NCBI RefSeq assembly: GCF_033115175.1
Contig: NC_084845.1
Span: forward strand, 1,490,501-1,554,500
DNA length: 64,000 nucleotides
Direction of reading: 5' to 3'
From: Lepus europaeus
Taxonomy: Eukaryota; Chordata; Mammalia; Lagomorpha; Leporidae
The translations under genes and the position numbers were made by a program. Below the pieces are notes generated by a model, which was given only the letters and a program-made list of their open reading frames with translations, ran no database searches and had not been told where the DNA came from. Shown here piece after piece: positions 52,601 through 62,812 of the stretch (position 1 is the first letter of the stretch; each line of letters begins with the position of its first letter).

Positions 52601-53146
52601 GGGGGAGCGGGGGAGCCGGGGTCTCCCGCGGGCCGCCCTCACTGGAGGTGCGCCTGGATTTCGATTTCCCTGCGCAGCTGGTGCTCCATGCCTTCCTTTT
52701 CTATCTGGGACTTGAAGAGGACCTTCAGGGCCACGATGAAATGGCTGTCCTTGAGCCGAGCCAGGTACACATTCCCGAATTTCCCCTTGCCAAGCGGACG
52801 CCCAATCTCGAAGTCCTCAATCGTGAGGCGCCTCCTGGCACGAGAAGAGAGCGTCGGCTTGGGGGGCAGGCCCCGCGGCTCCCTCCCTCACGGGGGCGAG
52901 CAGGGCGCCCCGACCCGGACACCCCGGGCCCGCCCCCCTCCCTCAGGCAGTCACTCACAGGGGGACGCTCGGCTGCGCGGGGCCTGCCGCGGCGGAGGGA
53001 GGAGGCGGAGGAGCAAAGGCAGAGAGAACGAAGTGAGCGCCTTCCTCGGTGCACCCCGCCCCAACGCCAGCAGCCCGAGCCCCTTCCCCTCGGCCGCCCG
53101 GGTTTCCGTCCGTCCCTCCTGCGGCCTGAGAACTGCCCGACTGCAT
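49442..53146 (-). CDS. AURKC: Aurora kinase C (6 exons, about 337 aa)
   Basis: Serine/threonine kinase of the chromosomal passenger complex, acting with INCENP at centromeres, mainly in meiosis and spermatogenesis. Exons: 53146-52959, 52834-52643, 52316-52178, 51596-51448, 49965-49791, 49612-49442; 1014 nt, 338 codons with the stop. In this numbering: glycine loop GKGKFG 78-83, VALK lysine 100, HRDIKPEN 192-199, DFG 212-214, activation segment RRKTMCGT with Thr226, PPEMIEG after it, C-terminus [14 protein letters not shown]. From RRLTIEDFE onward it aligns residue for residue with human AURKC (constant offset of 28 against 309 aa). The C-terminal PPCA-S and short tail separate it from AURKA and AURKB. 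The N-terminal 63 residues are Gly/Ala/Pro-rich and uncertain, because a splice acceptor appears inside this exon. Introns are short (124-1482 bp). Confidence 0.96.
49791..49965 (-). CDS. AURKC: AURKC exon 5, activation segment
   Basis: 175 bp; acceptor CCTCTAG, donor CTTAAG/GTGAGA. Encodes [20 protein letters not shown], then [20 protein letters not shown] and [18 protein letters not shown]. Thr226 here corresponds to the human activating threonine 198. Confidence 0.97.
50244..50560 (+). mobile_element. AURKC: C-repeat SINE in AURKC intron 4
   Basis: Head GGCTGGAGCTGTGGCATAG, tail CAAATTAATAAATAAAATAT; antisense to the gene. Confidence 0.9.
50580..51070 (+). mobile_element. Old C-repeat SINE interrupted by another
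   Basis: Head 50580-50668 (TTACTGTGGCACAGGGGGTT), continuation 50966-51070 (AATGTGCCTGGGAAAGCAAT). Confidence 0.8.
50669..50965 (-). mobile_element. C-repeat SINE nested in AURKC intron 4
   Basis: TTTTATTCATTCATTTAAGA at the left and GCACTGTAGGCAGAGGCTTA at the right, splitting the older plus-strand copy. Confidence 0.87.
51071..51447. other. AURKC intron 4, unassigned part
   Basis: GGA-rich then AT-rich, with no repeat family recognised. It abuts the exon 4 donor. Confidence 0.4.
51448..51596 (-). CDS. AURKC: AURKC exon 4, catalytic loop
   Basis: 149 bp; acceptor CACACAG, donor CTCAG/GTGGGT. Encodes [20 protein letters not shown], then [20 protein letters not shown] and GWSVHTLSL. Holds the HRD and DFG motifs. 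Human has CHDKK where this has CHGKK. Confidence 0.97.
51597..52177. other. AURKC intron 3
   Basis: No repeat recognised; pyrimidine-rich on the coding strand near the exon 4 acceptor. Confidence 0.4.
52178..52316 (-). CDS. AURKC: AURKC exon 3
   Basis: 139 bp; acceptor CTTTTTCAG, donor GCCACG/GTGAGG. Encodes [20 protein letters not shown] then [20 protein letters not shown], ending in EQRAAT. Covers the hinge region; phase 2 in, phase 0 out. Confidence 0.96.
52643..52834 (-). CDS. AURKC: AURKC exon 2, ATP-binding lobe
   Basis: 192 bp; acceptor TCGTGCCAG, donor CTCCA/GTGAGG. Encodes [20 protein letters not shown], then [20 protein letters not shown], ending in a split Gln codon. Contains the glycine loop and the catalytic lysine. 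Confidence 0.96.
52959..53146 (-). CDS. AURKC: AURKC exon 1, N-terminus (boundaries uncertain)
   Basis: The ATG at 53146-53144 gives [18 protein letters not shown] and onward to PAQPSVPL, with donor CCCCT/GTGAGT at 52958. The frame is also open upstream of the ATG. A pyrimidine-rich tract ending GCGGCAG at 52984 looks like an acceptor, which would leave a 25-bp microexon 52983-52959 (compare human QPSSPAM before RRL) spliced to a first exon I could not place. Confidence 0.55.
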
Positions 53147-53726
53147 AACGGTCTTCGGGGGCTCCCGGGGCGCGGCTACCGCCCGAGCCCCTTCGCTGGT
53201 GCCGAGCCCACGCGAGCCTGCGGGTCCCGCGGAGCTACTCGCTCCGGCCGAGCCCGTCCCGCCCACAGCCGCGGCGCCCACGCCGAGCCCCTCGGGCAGG
53301 CCCAGGGCGAGCCGGGGAGACCTTTCGTACTGCGCGCCTGCTCCGGCGCGGGCAATTCCTGAACCCCATTGGTTAAGATTTTCGAGGCCGCGCGGCCGCT
53401 TGCCCAATAGAAAGGAGAGAAACACGAGCTTCCGCTCGGGCGCGAAGGCACTAGACCAATGGGCGGGCGCGGGTCGCCCGGGACCCGCCCACCGGAGCCG
53501 CCCAAGGAAGCGTGGGGCGTGGCAGGCGGGGGCAGGGAGGCTAACCCCGCGTGCGGCGGCGAGCGAGTGGACACACGGAAAGCTAAACCAGTGTAACCCG
53601 TAGTTAGTCCGCAGCTAGGGGAAAGTGCAGTTCCCGTTGGTGCACACAGCTTCCCTGAACCCACTCGTTAGTTGGTTATTTATCTGAACTAGCTGACCTC
53701 ACTTTCTGGAACAAAAACCAAGCGGG

Positions 53727-53999
53727 GTCCTGCGTTGCGGTCGGGGTTTTGGGATGCCGGCACCCGTAACAGTGCAGGTTTGAGTCCCGGCTGCTGTGTC
53801 CCATCCAGCTTCCTGCCCACGCGTCTGAGAATGCGTGGATGGCGACTCCTGTGCTTGGGGCCCTGCCACCCACGCGGGAGGCCCGGACGGGGTTCTAGGC
53901 TGCTGGCTTCTTGGGCTGTTTGGGGGAGTGAACCAGTGGATGAAGATTCATATTCTCCCCTCTGCCTTTCAAATGTATAAATGAATCAATCTTTAAGAA
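53727..53999 (+). mobile_element. C-repeat SINE, CpG-rich copy near the AURKC promoter
   Basis: GGGATGCCGGCACCCGTAAC and CACCCACGCGGGAGGCCCGG keep unusually many CpGs; tail AAATGTATAAATGAATCAAT. Confidence 0.78.
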
Positions 54000-54157
54000 A
54001 CAAACCAAGTTTTCAGAGGTAGGTAGCCAAGATGCTCAGGGAAGTTAGGCAAGTTAGAAGCTGGGAGATGGGGTTCTGCTTCCCTTGGTGTTTGCATGTC
54101 AAAGAGGTCTTTAGAAAGACATTCTTGAGTTTGAAAGTTGGCAAAGGGCTAGTAAGA

Positions 54158-54440
54158 TTTTTAAAAATTTTTATTTATTTGCAAGGCAGCGCTTCCATCC
54201 GCTGGTTCACTCCCCAAATGGCCGCCACAGCCAGAGCTGGGCCATACTGAAGCCAGGAGTTTCATCTGGGTCTCATACAGGTGCAGGGGCCCAAGCACTT
54301 GCGCCATCCTCCACTGCTCTCCCAGGCACATCGGCAGGGAGCTGGATCCGAAGAGGAGCAGCCAGGACTCGAACCAACACCCATATGGGATGCCAGCACT
54401 GCAGGCAGTGGTTCTAGCCACTGTGCCACAACGCCAGTCT
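54158..54440 (-). mobile_element. C-repeat SINE
   Basis: Tail TTTTATTTATTTGCAAGGCA then directly CGCTTCCATCC: the CT-rich segment is missing. Confidence 0.86.
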
Positions 54441-54757
54441 CCCTCTCTCACTTTTAACAGGGAGAATTTGTCTCTTTCCTTGTTTGTCATTATAGGTGCA
54501 GTGGAAAGGTTCAGATTCCCAACTGATAAATTACTTAAAATCCAAGGATTTCTGTTGCAGTGTTATCTCACAGAAATACAGCCTAAAATTTCCAGGGTTT
54601 GTTCAGTACCTTAAAATGTGATGTGACAAAGGAGTCTCTGGCTTTTTCTCTTCTACACAATTTTCAGAGTATGTGTTGGCTTTAGTGACTTGTCACAAGA
54701 TGGCATCAACACTTCTGCACCTCACAATCATATTCAAATATGTCTAAAGGGATGGAA

Positions 54758-55037
54758 GGTGCAGAGGTTGCCATCTGCTTGTTCACCCCCCAACTCCAAG
54801 ATGGCCACAGTGACCAGTGAGGGCTGGGCCAGACCAAAGCCAGGAGCCTGGACCTCCATCAGAGTCTCCCACGTGGGTGCAGGGGCCCAGGGTGTTGGAC
54901 CATCTTCCACTGCTTTCCCAGATGCATTAGCAGGGAGCTGGATGGGAAATGGAGCAGCCAGGACTTGAACTGGTGTCCATATGGGATTCCGGTGTTGCAG
55001 ATGGTGTCTTACCCGGTTGTGCCACACCACCGGCTCC
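54758..55037 (-). mobile_element. C-repeat SINE, tail missing
   Basis: Starts at GGTTGCCATCTGCTTGTTCA; head ACACCACCGGCTCC. Confidence 0.82.
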
Positions 55038-55265
55038 AGGGGATATCTTTTAACAGTGTGTTGGTAACTCAGGCAGAGGAGCTTGACTCCCTTTCCCTTT
55101 AGTTGGGTGGACTTAGTGACTGAGCAAGGAAAGAGCAAAATAGTAACCTGACAGAGGAGAAAGCTGGCAGACAGCATCCTAACCAAGAAATCAAGATTAA
55201 CAACATTAGTGATAATTCATAGACATCACAGACCATTTAGGATGATACAATGATCTTTAGTCATT

Positions 55266-55400
55266 TAGGGCTGATGCTGTGGCATATTGGTTAAAGCCGC
55301 TGCCTGCAGCACTGGCATCCCATATGGGCCCTGGTCTGAGTCCCAGCTCCTCCACTTCCAATCCAACTCCCTGCTAATGATGTTGGGAACACAGACAGGG
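55266..55400 (+). mobile_element. C-repeat SINE, 3' truncated
   Basis: Good head (GGGCTGATGCTGTGGCATAT) that stops after CCCTGCTAATGATGTTGG. Confidence 0.85.
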
Positions 55401-56715
55401 AACCAGCGGCCTCAACAAAGTGTGGCCCACCACCAGTTCTACAACGGTGACCACAGCGATGAGCCTCATTGTAAAATACACACAAAACCCACTCTAGGAA
55501 TACTTCCTAGAAAAGTCAAGGGAAGATGCTTACAAAGGTACTGCAAAGGGTAGTGTTGTCAGCACCCATCTAGCTGGTTCAGGATGATAAGATGTGGCTG
55601 ACGTCAACTATTCCCTCCTCAGAGGCCTCCCCAGTCTCAGCCTAAAGCAGTTTGGTCAATATCCTGTTTTATTTTCTGCAGATTATAGGCAATCATTTGA
55701 GTTTCATTTTATATATTTAGGTACAATTAGTTAAATTCACAAATTCTGATTCAGTCCCTACCTTGTGACAAGCACAGCCCTAAACAATGGGAATATATTC
55801 ATAACAACAGTTATGCATTCCTCTTTTTGAAGATCTTTGATTTCAATAACTACCAATTCAAAGATAACAAAACCTAAGCAATATAGAAAGTTAGAAGGAA
55901 AAAATAAGAAAGTTAAAAGGAGGTAGTGTTCATGGAGATAAGAAAAAGTTGAGGGGGAATGAATTAGGAGAACATGGGATAAAAATGCCTTTTCAATATT
56001 AACAAGTGTGGTAGGGACATGTCTAATAAGATGGTTATATCTGAGCACGGACTTGAAGGAGCGGTGAAGGGACAGTGTCTCATACAGACAGAACACTTAG
56101 GACAAGGGAACAAAAGTGGGAAGACTCTTAAATGTTTGAGGAATTGGAAAAAGGCTGGTGTGACCGTAGCAGATTATGAGAAACAAGACGGTATGAGATG
56201 AATCAGAGAGAAATGTAGACAACTTGTATAGAATTGTCACAGTAAGGAGGCTGGAATAAGCTGCCTGTTGATTTTAAAATGTAACTGGGATTTGATTTAA
56301 AAATATAGGGTATAACATGCACACACAGAAATGACTGTCATGAAGAATGAAATTTATACTAGAGAGCTCTAGACATGTGTGGAAGCACCAAGATGTGCTA
56401 GGAGGCAAAGGCACCACAGAGAAAGGCACAGCCCAGAGCCTTCATTGTGTTTTCCTAAGGAAAGTCAGCTGGAGGAAAGGTAAACAGTTTAGAATGGGCT
56501 AGTGTGAATAATGTCCAAAGGCTTCAGGGTATAGGAGCCGCCCTTGGCTGTTTGGTACCTGGCTCTAGTGATTAAGGTGAACAGAGTGTCTTCCAGAACG
56601 CACAGCCAGTAGAGGTGGTTAGTTCAAAGGGACCACCTGGAGTGGTTAATCATTGGCTAACTCTGGGAGGGGCAGTAAGTCAGCAAGACTTCAAATTCCA
56701 GAGCATCAGGAATAC
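55401..56715. other. Unassigned DNA upstream of AURKC
   Basis: No exon, repeat or RNA recognised. Confidence 0.35.
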
Positions 56716-56985
56716 AGCAGAGCAGGCATTTGGTGCAGGGGTTAAGATTCCACTTGGGATGTCCAAATTTCTATCAGAGTCCATGGCTCTGCTTACAACT
56801 CTTTCCTGCTAATGCACTCTGGAAGGCAACAGATGGCTGGCACTGGGTCCCTGACACACAGGAGACCTGGACTGAGTTTTAGGTTACTGCTTGGGCTTGG
56901 CCCAGCCTGGCTGATAGGGGCATTTGGAGAGTAAACCATGGCTGCAAAAAAGAATCTGTCAGTCTAACAAAATTAAAATAAAAAT
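56716..56985 (+). mobile_element. Old C-repeat SINE
   Basis: AGGCATTTGGTGCAGGGGTT head; CTTTCCTGCTAATGCACTC. Confidence 0.75.
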
Positions 56986-57016
56986 AAAAAAAACTTTAAA
57001 AGAATTTTATGTTCCT

Positions 57017-57200
57017 GGCCGGTGCCACACCGGGTTCTAGTCCCCATGGGAGACCAGGAGAAGCACCTGGCTCCTGCCTTCCGATCAGCGCGGTGCGCCA
57101 GCCGATTGGAGGGTGAACCAACGGCAAAGGAAGACCTTTCTCTCTGTCTCTCTCTCTCACTGTCCACTCTGCCTGTCAAAAAATAAAAAAAAAAAAAAAA
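57017..57200 (+). mobile_element. GC-rich subfamily SINE, short internally deleted form
   Basis: Perfect 15-bp duplication GAATTTTATGTTCCT (57002-57016 and 57201-57215). Only about 180 bp: head, CACACCGGGTTCTAGTCCCC, then CATGGGAGACCAGG. Confidence 0.93.
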
Positions 57201-57265
57201 GAATTTTATGTTCCTTAAGGAAAAAAAATACAAACAATAAGAGTACTTTTAAAAAGTCATGCAAG

Positions 57266-57586
57266 GGGCCAGCATTCTGGAGTAGAGGGTAAAGGCACCG
57301 CTTGCAACACTGGCATCTCATATGGGCACCAGTTCAAGTCCTGGCTGCCCCCACTTCCAATCCAGCTTCCTGCTAATGGCCTAGGAAAGAAGCAGAGGAT
57401 GGCCCAAGTGCTCAGGCCCCTGAACCCACGTGGGAGACCTGGAAGAAGCTCCTGGCTCCAGCCTGGCCTAGCCCTGGTTGTTGCAGCCAGCTGGGGAGTG
57501 AACCAGCAAATGGAAGACCCCTCTCTCTCTTTCCTTCTCTGTGTAACTCAGACTTTCAAATAAATAAATCTTAAAAAAAAAAAAAG
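57266..57586 (+). mobile_element. C-repeat SINE
   Basis: Head GGGGCCAGCATTCTGGAGTA, tail CAAATAAATAAATCTT. Confidence 0.9.
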
Positions 57587-57689
57587 TCAAAAAACAAAAC
57601 AAAAACAAAAAAGGGCTTGTGTGCAAAAGTATTAAAGTAGTCATACCCTAAACTAAATAATGCCCAATAGATGGTGACCTCTTTTGTTT

Positions 57690-58003
57690 TGAAGATCTTA
57701 TTTCTCAAGACAGAGTTAAGAGCAAGAGGGAAAGACAGAGAAAGCTTCCACCTGCTAGTGTACTCCCCAAATGGCCCCAACAGATAGAGCTGGGCCACGC
57801 CAAAGCCAAGAACCTGGAACTCTACCCAGGTCTCCCACATGGATGGCAGGGATCCAAAAGTACTTGGGTCATCTTCTACTGCTTTCCCAGGCCATAGTAG
57901 AGAGCTGGATCAGAAGTAGAGCAGCCAGGACTCGAACCAGCACCTATATGGGATGCCGACACTGCAGGCAGCAGCCTTACCGGCTATGCCGCAGTGCCAG
58001 CCC
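57690..58003 (-). mobile_element. C-repeat SINE
   Basis: AAGATCTTATTTCTCAAGAC left end; head CGCAGTGCCAGCCC. Confidence 0.85.
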
Positions 58004-58020
58004 ACTGTATTGTGACTTTT

Positions 58021-58222
58021 TAAAATATTTGAAGAGGAAATAGATCTTCCATCTGCTGGTTCACTCTCCAAATTGACCAAGTACTTGGGCCATCCTCTGT
58101 TGCTTTCTGGGGCACATTAGCAGAGAGCTGGATTGGAAACAGTATCGGGGACCCAACTGGCACTTCAATATGGGATGCTGGCACTGCAGGTGGCAGCAAA
58201 GCCATGCCACAATGCCAGGCCC
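58021..58222 (-). mobile_element. C-repeat SINE, centrally deleted
   Basis: CTCTCCAAATTGACCAAGTAC joins the finger-print tail directly to CTTGGGCCATCC. Confidence 0.83.
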
Positions 58223-60116
58223 TGTGTTGTCATTTTTGGGCCATCTGAGGCAAGCAGGCCAAACAAGTTTAGAATTGGCTAGTACGAATAACTTTAGTGA
58301 TCCCTAGAGTGTAGGGACTGCCCTAGTTTCCCAGTTCCTAGTACTGGAGTGAATAAGGAAGGTGGTTTTGTCTAGATATGTGAGAACTTTATAAAGATGA
58401 CAGTGAAGGGGTAATGGGATCCAGGTCAGTTAGTTTCCATACTAGAGGCAAGCTCACAGGGCCATTTGGTGCTGTCTCCAGGAGTTAGCTTGCTTGGAAG
58501 GTACAGTTTATCCCATTATGGCAAGGTCCCATGTATGAAAACAGAATAAAAACAAATGCTTAATACGTGGATCTTCAAGTGAAAGGGAGTTTTAGTCACT
58601 CAGCAGGTAAGAGCAATGACAAGAAATATACCCAGATTGAGTACAGCACCCACACCTCAGGACACTGCTTTGAGGAGGACAAGTCAGTTTCCCATGTGCA
58701 ACCAAGCTGAGACCATACAATTCGTAAGATATACACCACACCTCTGGTAAAATATTTAAAAATCGAGCTGCACACACCCAGATGTCATATTCCCATAGGT
58801 CTCCAGCAGAGGGTGCCTTAGCTGGAGCCAACTGCTCTCCAAGTAAAACTCAGACTCATGTGACAGCATAACAAACTCTTCAGTGTCAATTTAGCTGCAT
58901 GTAACGATGCAGGAACTATTTTGGACCCCAAAATCTCTCTCCCCAACGAAGCCTGGGCTAGTTTCATGGGCAATAAAAGACGAAAACCTGTTTGCACTGA
59001 TCTGACAATTACATCTTTGCAGACACAGGCAAACAGTATTTGCCAAATCACACAACCTGAAACTATATATTACGTACAAACATACACACGTATTCAGTCA
59101 TGCATTGCACACCTTCTTAGAAATGTATCATTAGGCAATTTTGCAGTTCCAAGTACACCAACACAAACCAAGGCAGCCACGGAGTCACTAGGTAACAATC
59201 TTAAGGGACCACCATTGTTGACCAAAATGTCCTCGTGCTGGACACGACTATATGAAGTTTCAATGGTACATCCAGGTGTAGGTTTATAAATACCTTAGGC
59301 AGACAAAGTCCATTCTCATCAGACTTCCTCTGTATTTTGTCATCACTAAATTAAATATTGGCTATGTTGTTTATAATTAGTTCCACTGTGACAGGATTTT
59401 TTTTTTATAATAATGGTTATATTTATATAAACCTTAATATCAAAACTATAATCCTTGTTAAAGGAAATGACTTTAGAGTTTAACAGAAATTTGAATTTAC
59501 TTGTATTTTAATACAATTTACTTTAGTGAATAAGAGTTAAAACAGCAAGCCAGACTGCTATCCTTCAAGCTTAAAAAAAATCCACCCTCGGCTGATGTGT
59601 GGGTCATTAGATTTGGGAAACTTCCTACTGCTCCAAGAGTAGCTTGGTGTGCCCAGGTTTTTTGTGTGAACAATGTGACTTATGTTGAACACCTGCTATC
59701 TTCTAAAGGTCTATAGTTTTAATATGTCCTACACAGTGTACCCCCCCAAAAAATGTGGCCCAGGAGACATTTCACATAAATTCTAGATGTAGGCTACTGT
59801 ACATTCTGTGTGACTCTGCTGACATAGGACTCTAAAATTGTGCTTGTCTTTTTCTGGACTTCAGCCTATGAGAGTTTTATTTTCCTTGGCGTGGTACATC
59901 ATAGATGTTGAGTATGAGAAAATGCTCAGTCTTGTAAATTCCTAGCAAATCACTGAACAGATAAAAAGCATGACTGCAATATGTACTATTTAAAAGCAGC
60001 TTACTTTAAATAAATATAAATGATATAGATAAAACTTGCTATGGATTGAGGACTTAGCTTCTCATACTCGTGCAGACATTTAAACCACAAAGTCTTATGT
60101 GGTAAAGTTAATGGAT
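58223..60116. other. Largest SINE-free stretch, upstream of AURKC
   Basis: 59080-59310 has wording of an old mammalian DNA-transposon-like repeat (TTAGGCAATTTTGCAGTT, CTTAAGGGACCACCATTGTT), family not named. The rest is AT-rich and unassigned. Confidence 0.4.
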
Positions 60117-60432
60117 TGGCCAGCGCCGTGGCTCAACAGGCTAATCCTCCGCCTTGTGGCGCCGGCACACCAGGTTCTAGTCCCGGTTGGGGCGCTGGAT
60201 TCTATCCCGGTTGCCCCTCTTCCAGGCCAGCTCTCTGCTATGGCCCGGGAAGGCAGTGGAGGATGGCCCAAGTGCTTGGGCCCTGCACCTGCATGGGAGA
60301 CCAGGAGAAGCACCTGGCTCCTGGCATCGGATCAGCGAGATGCGCCGGCCGCAGCAGCCATTTGAGGGTGAACCAACAGCAAAAAGGAAGACCTTTCTCT
60401 CTGTCTCTCTCTATCCACTCTGCCTGGCAAAA
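60117..60432 (+). mobile_element. C-repeat SINE, GC-rich subfamily
   Basis: Head GGCCAGCGCCGTGGCTCAAC; near-consensus through CGCCGGCCGCAGCAG. Confidence 0.92.
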
Positions 60433-60555
60433 AATAAACCTTTCCCTTCAAGAGTTGCTCCTTCCTTTCAAGTATCTTAATGAAAATTGACTAACACAAG
60501 GTTGAAAATAAAATGAAAAATATAAACCATACAAATATTAACTTTAAAAACATGC

Positions 60556-60857
60556 AGGGGCGGGCCAGTGCCATGGCACACTTGGTTAATCCTCCGCCTG
60601 CGGCACCAGCATCCCATATGGGTGCCGGGTTCTAGTCCCGGTTGCTGTCTTCCAATCCAGCTCTCTGCTGTGGCCTGGGAAGGCAGTGGAGGATGGTCCA
60701 GGTGCTTGGGTCCCTGCACCCGAATGGGAGACCAGGAGGAAGCACCTGGCTCCTGGCTTCAGATCGGCGTAGTTCTGGCCATAGCAGCCATTTGTGGGGT
60801 AAACCAACAGAAGGAAGACCTTTCTCTCCTCTGTCCAAAAAAAAAAAAAAAAAAAAG
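60556..60857 (+). mobile_element. C-repeat SINE, second subfamily
   Basis: GGGCGGGCCAGTGCCATGGC head, TGTCCAAAAAAA tail. Confidence 0.9.
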
Positions 60858-60895
60858 CAGGGGCTAGTGCTGTGGCATAGCGGGTAAAGTCACTA
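60858..60895 (+). mobile_element. C-repeat SINE head fragment
   Basis: Only AGGGGCTAGTGCTGTGGCAT and the next 12 bases survive, just past the previous A-run. Confidence 0.7.
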
Positions 60896-60974
60896 ACTAA
60901 GCAATCATAAATATACATAAACTAAAGTGCTTTGAGTTACATAAAACAAAAACTGATAGAATTTATAGGAATTT

Positions 60975-61630
60975 TTAAAAAAGATTTATTGGGGCCAGCG
61001 CTGTGGTGCAGTAGGTTAATTCTCCGCCTGCAGCACCAGCATCCCATATGGCACCAGTTCTAGTCCCGGCTTCTCCTCTTCCCATCCAGCTCTCTGCCGT
61101 GGCCTGGGAAAGCAGCAGAAGACGGCCCAACTCCTTGGGCCCTTGCATGAGAGACCCGGAAGAAGTTCCTGGCTCCTGGCTTCAGATTGGCACAGCTCCA
61201 GCCGTTGCGGCCACTTGGGGAGTGAACCGATGGAAGGAAGACTTTTCTGTCTCTTCCTCTCACTGTCTGTAACTCTACCTCTCAAATAAATAAAAAATCT
61301 TTAAAAAGATTTATTTATTTACTTGAAAGTCAGAGTTACACATAGAGAGAAGGAGAGGCAAAGAGAGAGAGGTCTTCCATCTGCTGGTTCACTCCCCAGT
61401 TGGCTGCAATGGCTGGAGCTGTGCCAATCCTAAGCCAGGAGCCAGAAGCTTCTCCTGGGTCTCCTGTGTGGGTGCAGGGGCCCAAGGATTTGGGCCATCC
61501 TCCACTGCTTTCCTAGGCCACAGCAGAGAGCTGGATCAGAAGTGGAGCAGCTGGGACTCGAACCGACACCCATATGGGATGCTGGCACTGCATGTGGCAG
61601 CTTTACTGGCTACACTACAGTGCTGGCCCC
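60975..61630 (-). mobile_element. C-repeat SINE, host of the previous insertion
   Basis: Tail stub at 60975-60990, body 61315-61630 with head CAGTGCTGGCCCC. Confidence 0.88.
60991..61306 (+). mobile_element. C-repeat SINE nested in another SINE's tail
   Basis: Flanked by the duplication TTAAAAA(A)GATTTATT (60975-60990 and 61301-61314), which is itself the inverted tail of the next element. Confidence 0.92.
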
Positions 61631-61843
61631 ATAGAGGAATATATTCTGTAATTATAGTTCGGGACTTTAACACTCCCCTATCACCAACAGAAATACCAGA
61701 CAGATTCCTTCTTGCTGCTTGAGACTCAGTCATGTGAAATATAAGATCAAAATGTAAATCTGGAAGATGACACAAGAATCTTCTAATCTGGTTGGGCCTC
61801 TGCTTTCTGCACAATCTGGTGATCAACCACCTCAACAAGAGCC

Positions 61844-62172
61844 ACACAGTGGCACAATAGGCTAAGCCTCCACCTGCAGTGCTGGCATCCTGTATGGGTG
61901 CTGGTGCAAGGCCTGGCTGCTCCTCTTCTGATCCAGCTCTGTTTATGGCCTGGGAAAGCAGCAAAGATGGCCCAAGTCCTTGGCCCATGCACCCGCATGG
62001 GAGACCCGGAAGAAACTCTTGGCTCCTGGCTTCAGAATGGCTCAGCTCCAGCTGTTGCAGCCCTTTAGGGAGTGAACCAGCAGATGGAAGACCTTTCTCT
62101 GTCTGTCTCTCTTTCTGTAACTACTTCTCAAATATATAAAAACGAAAAATCTAAAAAAAAAAAAAAAAAAAG
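61844..62172 (+). mobile_element. C-repeat SINE
   Basis: GAGCCACACAGTGGCACAAT head; long A-run at the end. Confidence 0.88.
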
Positions 62173-62249
62173 CCACTAATTAAGGTGAGGATATTATACC
62201 TGGCAATGAGTCAGAAAATGAGGGAATATTTGAGGTTAAAGGGCCTGAC

Positions 62250-62467
62250 TGGAAGCAGTGGATGGCCCAAGTCCTTGGGCCCCTGCACCCACATTGGAGA
62301 CCTGGATGAAGCTCCTGGCTTCGGTCTCATGTAGCACAAGCCATTGCAGCCATTTGGGGAGTGAACCAGATGATGGAAGATCTCTCTCTCTCTCCCCTAC
62401 TCTTTTCTTCTCTCTCTGTATCCCTGCCTTTCAAATAAATAAATCTTAAAAAAAAAAAAAAAAAAAG
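62250..62467 (+). mobile_element. C-repeat SINE, 5' truncated
   Basis: Begins GACTGGAAGCAGTGGATGGC; tail CAAATAAATAAATCTT. Confidence 0.87.
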
Positions 62468-62812
62468 ACTTGAGGTTAACAAGGTATGTGGTCTTGATGT
62501 CCAAGAGATTGTATCAAACCTAGAACCCACTAAGGGGCCAGAAGTAGTTGGTTTAAAGAAAGGTAAGTTTAAACAATGCAAACTGTTCTTAGATTGGATA
62601 TTTGACAAGATTCTCAATAAAGTCTTACAATTTTCTCAAAAAGTAAAGCCTGGACCAACAAAACCAGCAAAGATCTAGAACAGCTAAATGACTCCATTAA
62701 CAGATTTGCAGGCAACTATAGAAACTCCACCCAATGACGGAACACACATTCTTTTTAAATATCCATGCAGAACAAGACACCATATGGTAGGTCTTTAAAA
62801 AATAAAGTGTAC

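Larger units (their letters stand above)
52550..53560 (-). promoter_or_regulatory. AURKC: AURKC CpG island and promoter
   Basis: A very GC- and CpG-rich stretch over exons 1-2 and the upstream flank. Three CCAAT boxes lie upstream of the start codon: minus strand at 53372-53368, plus strand at 53403-53407 and 53456-53460. NF-Y boxes in series are typical of cell-cycle genes. No TATA box is seen. Confidence 0.7.

Noticed and set aside
53176-53664. Long GC-rich ORFs on both strands of the AURKC CpG island (also 52492-53362)
   Set aside because: High GC removes stop codons in all frames. No domain, and they overlap the promoter and exons of AURKC antisense.
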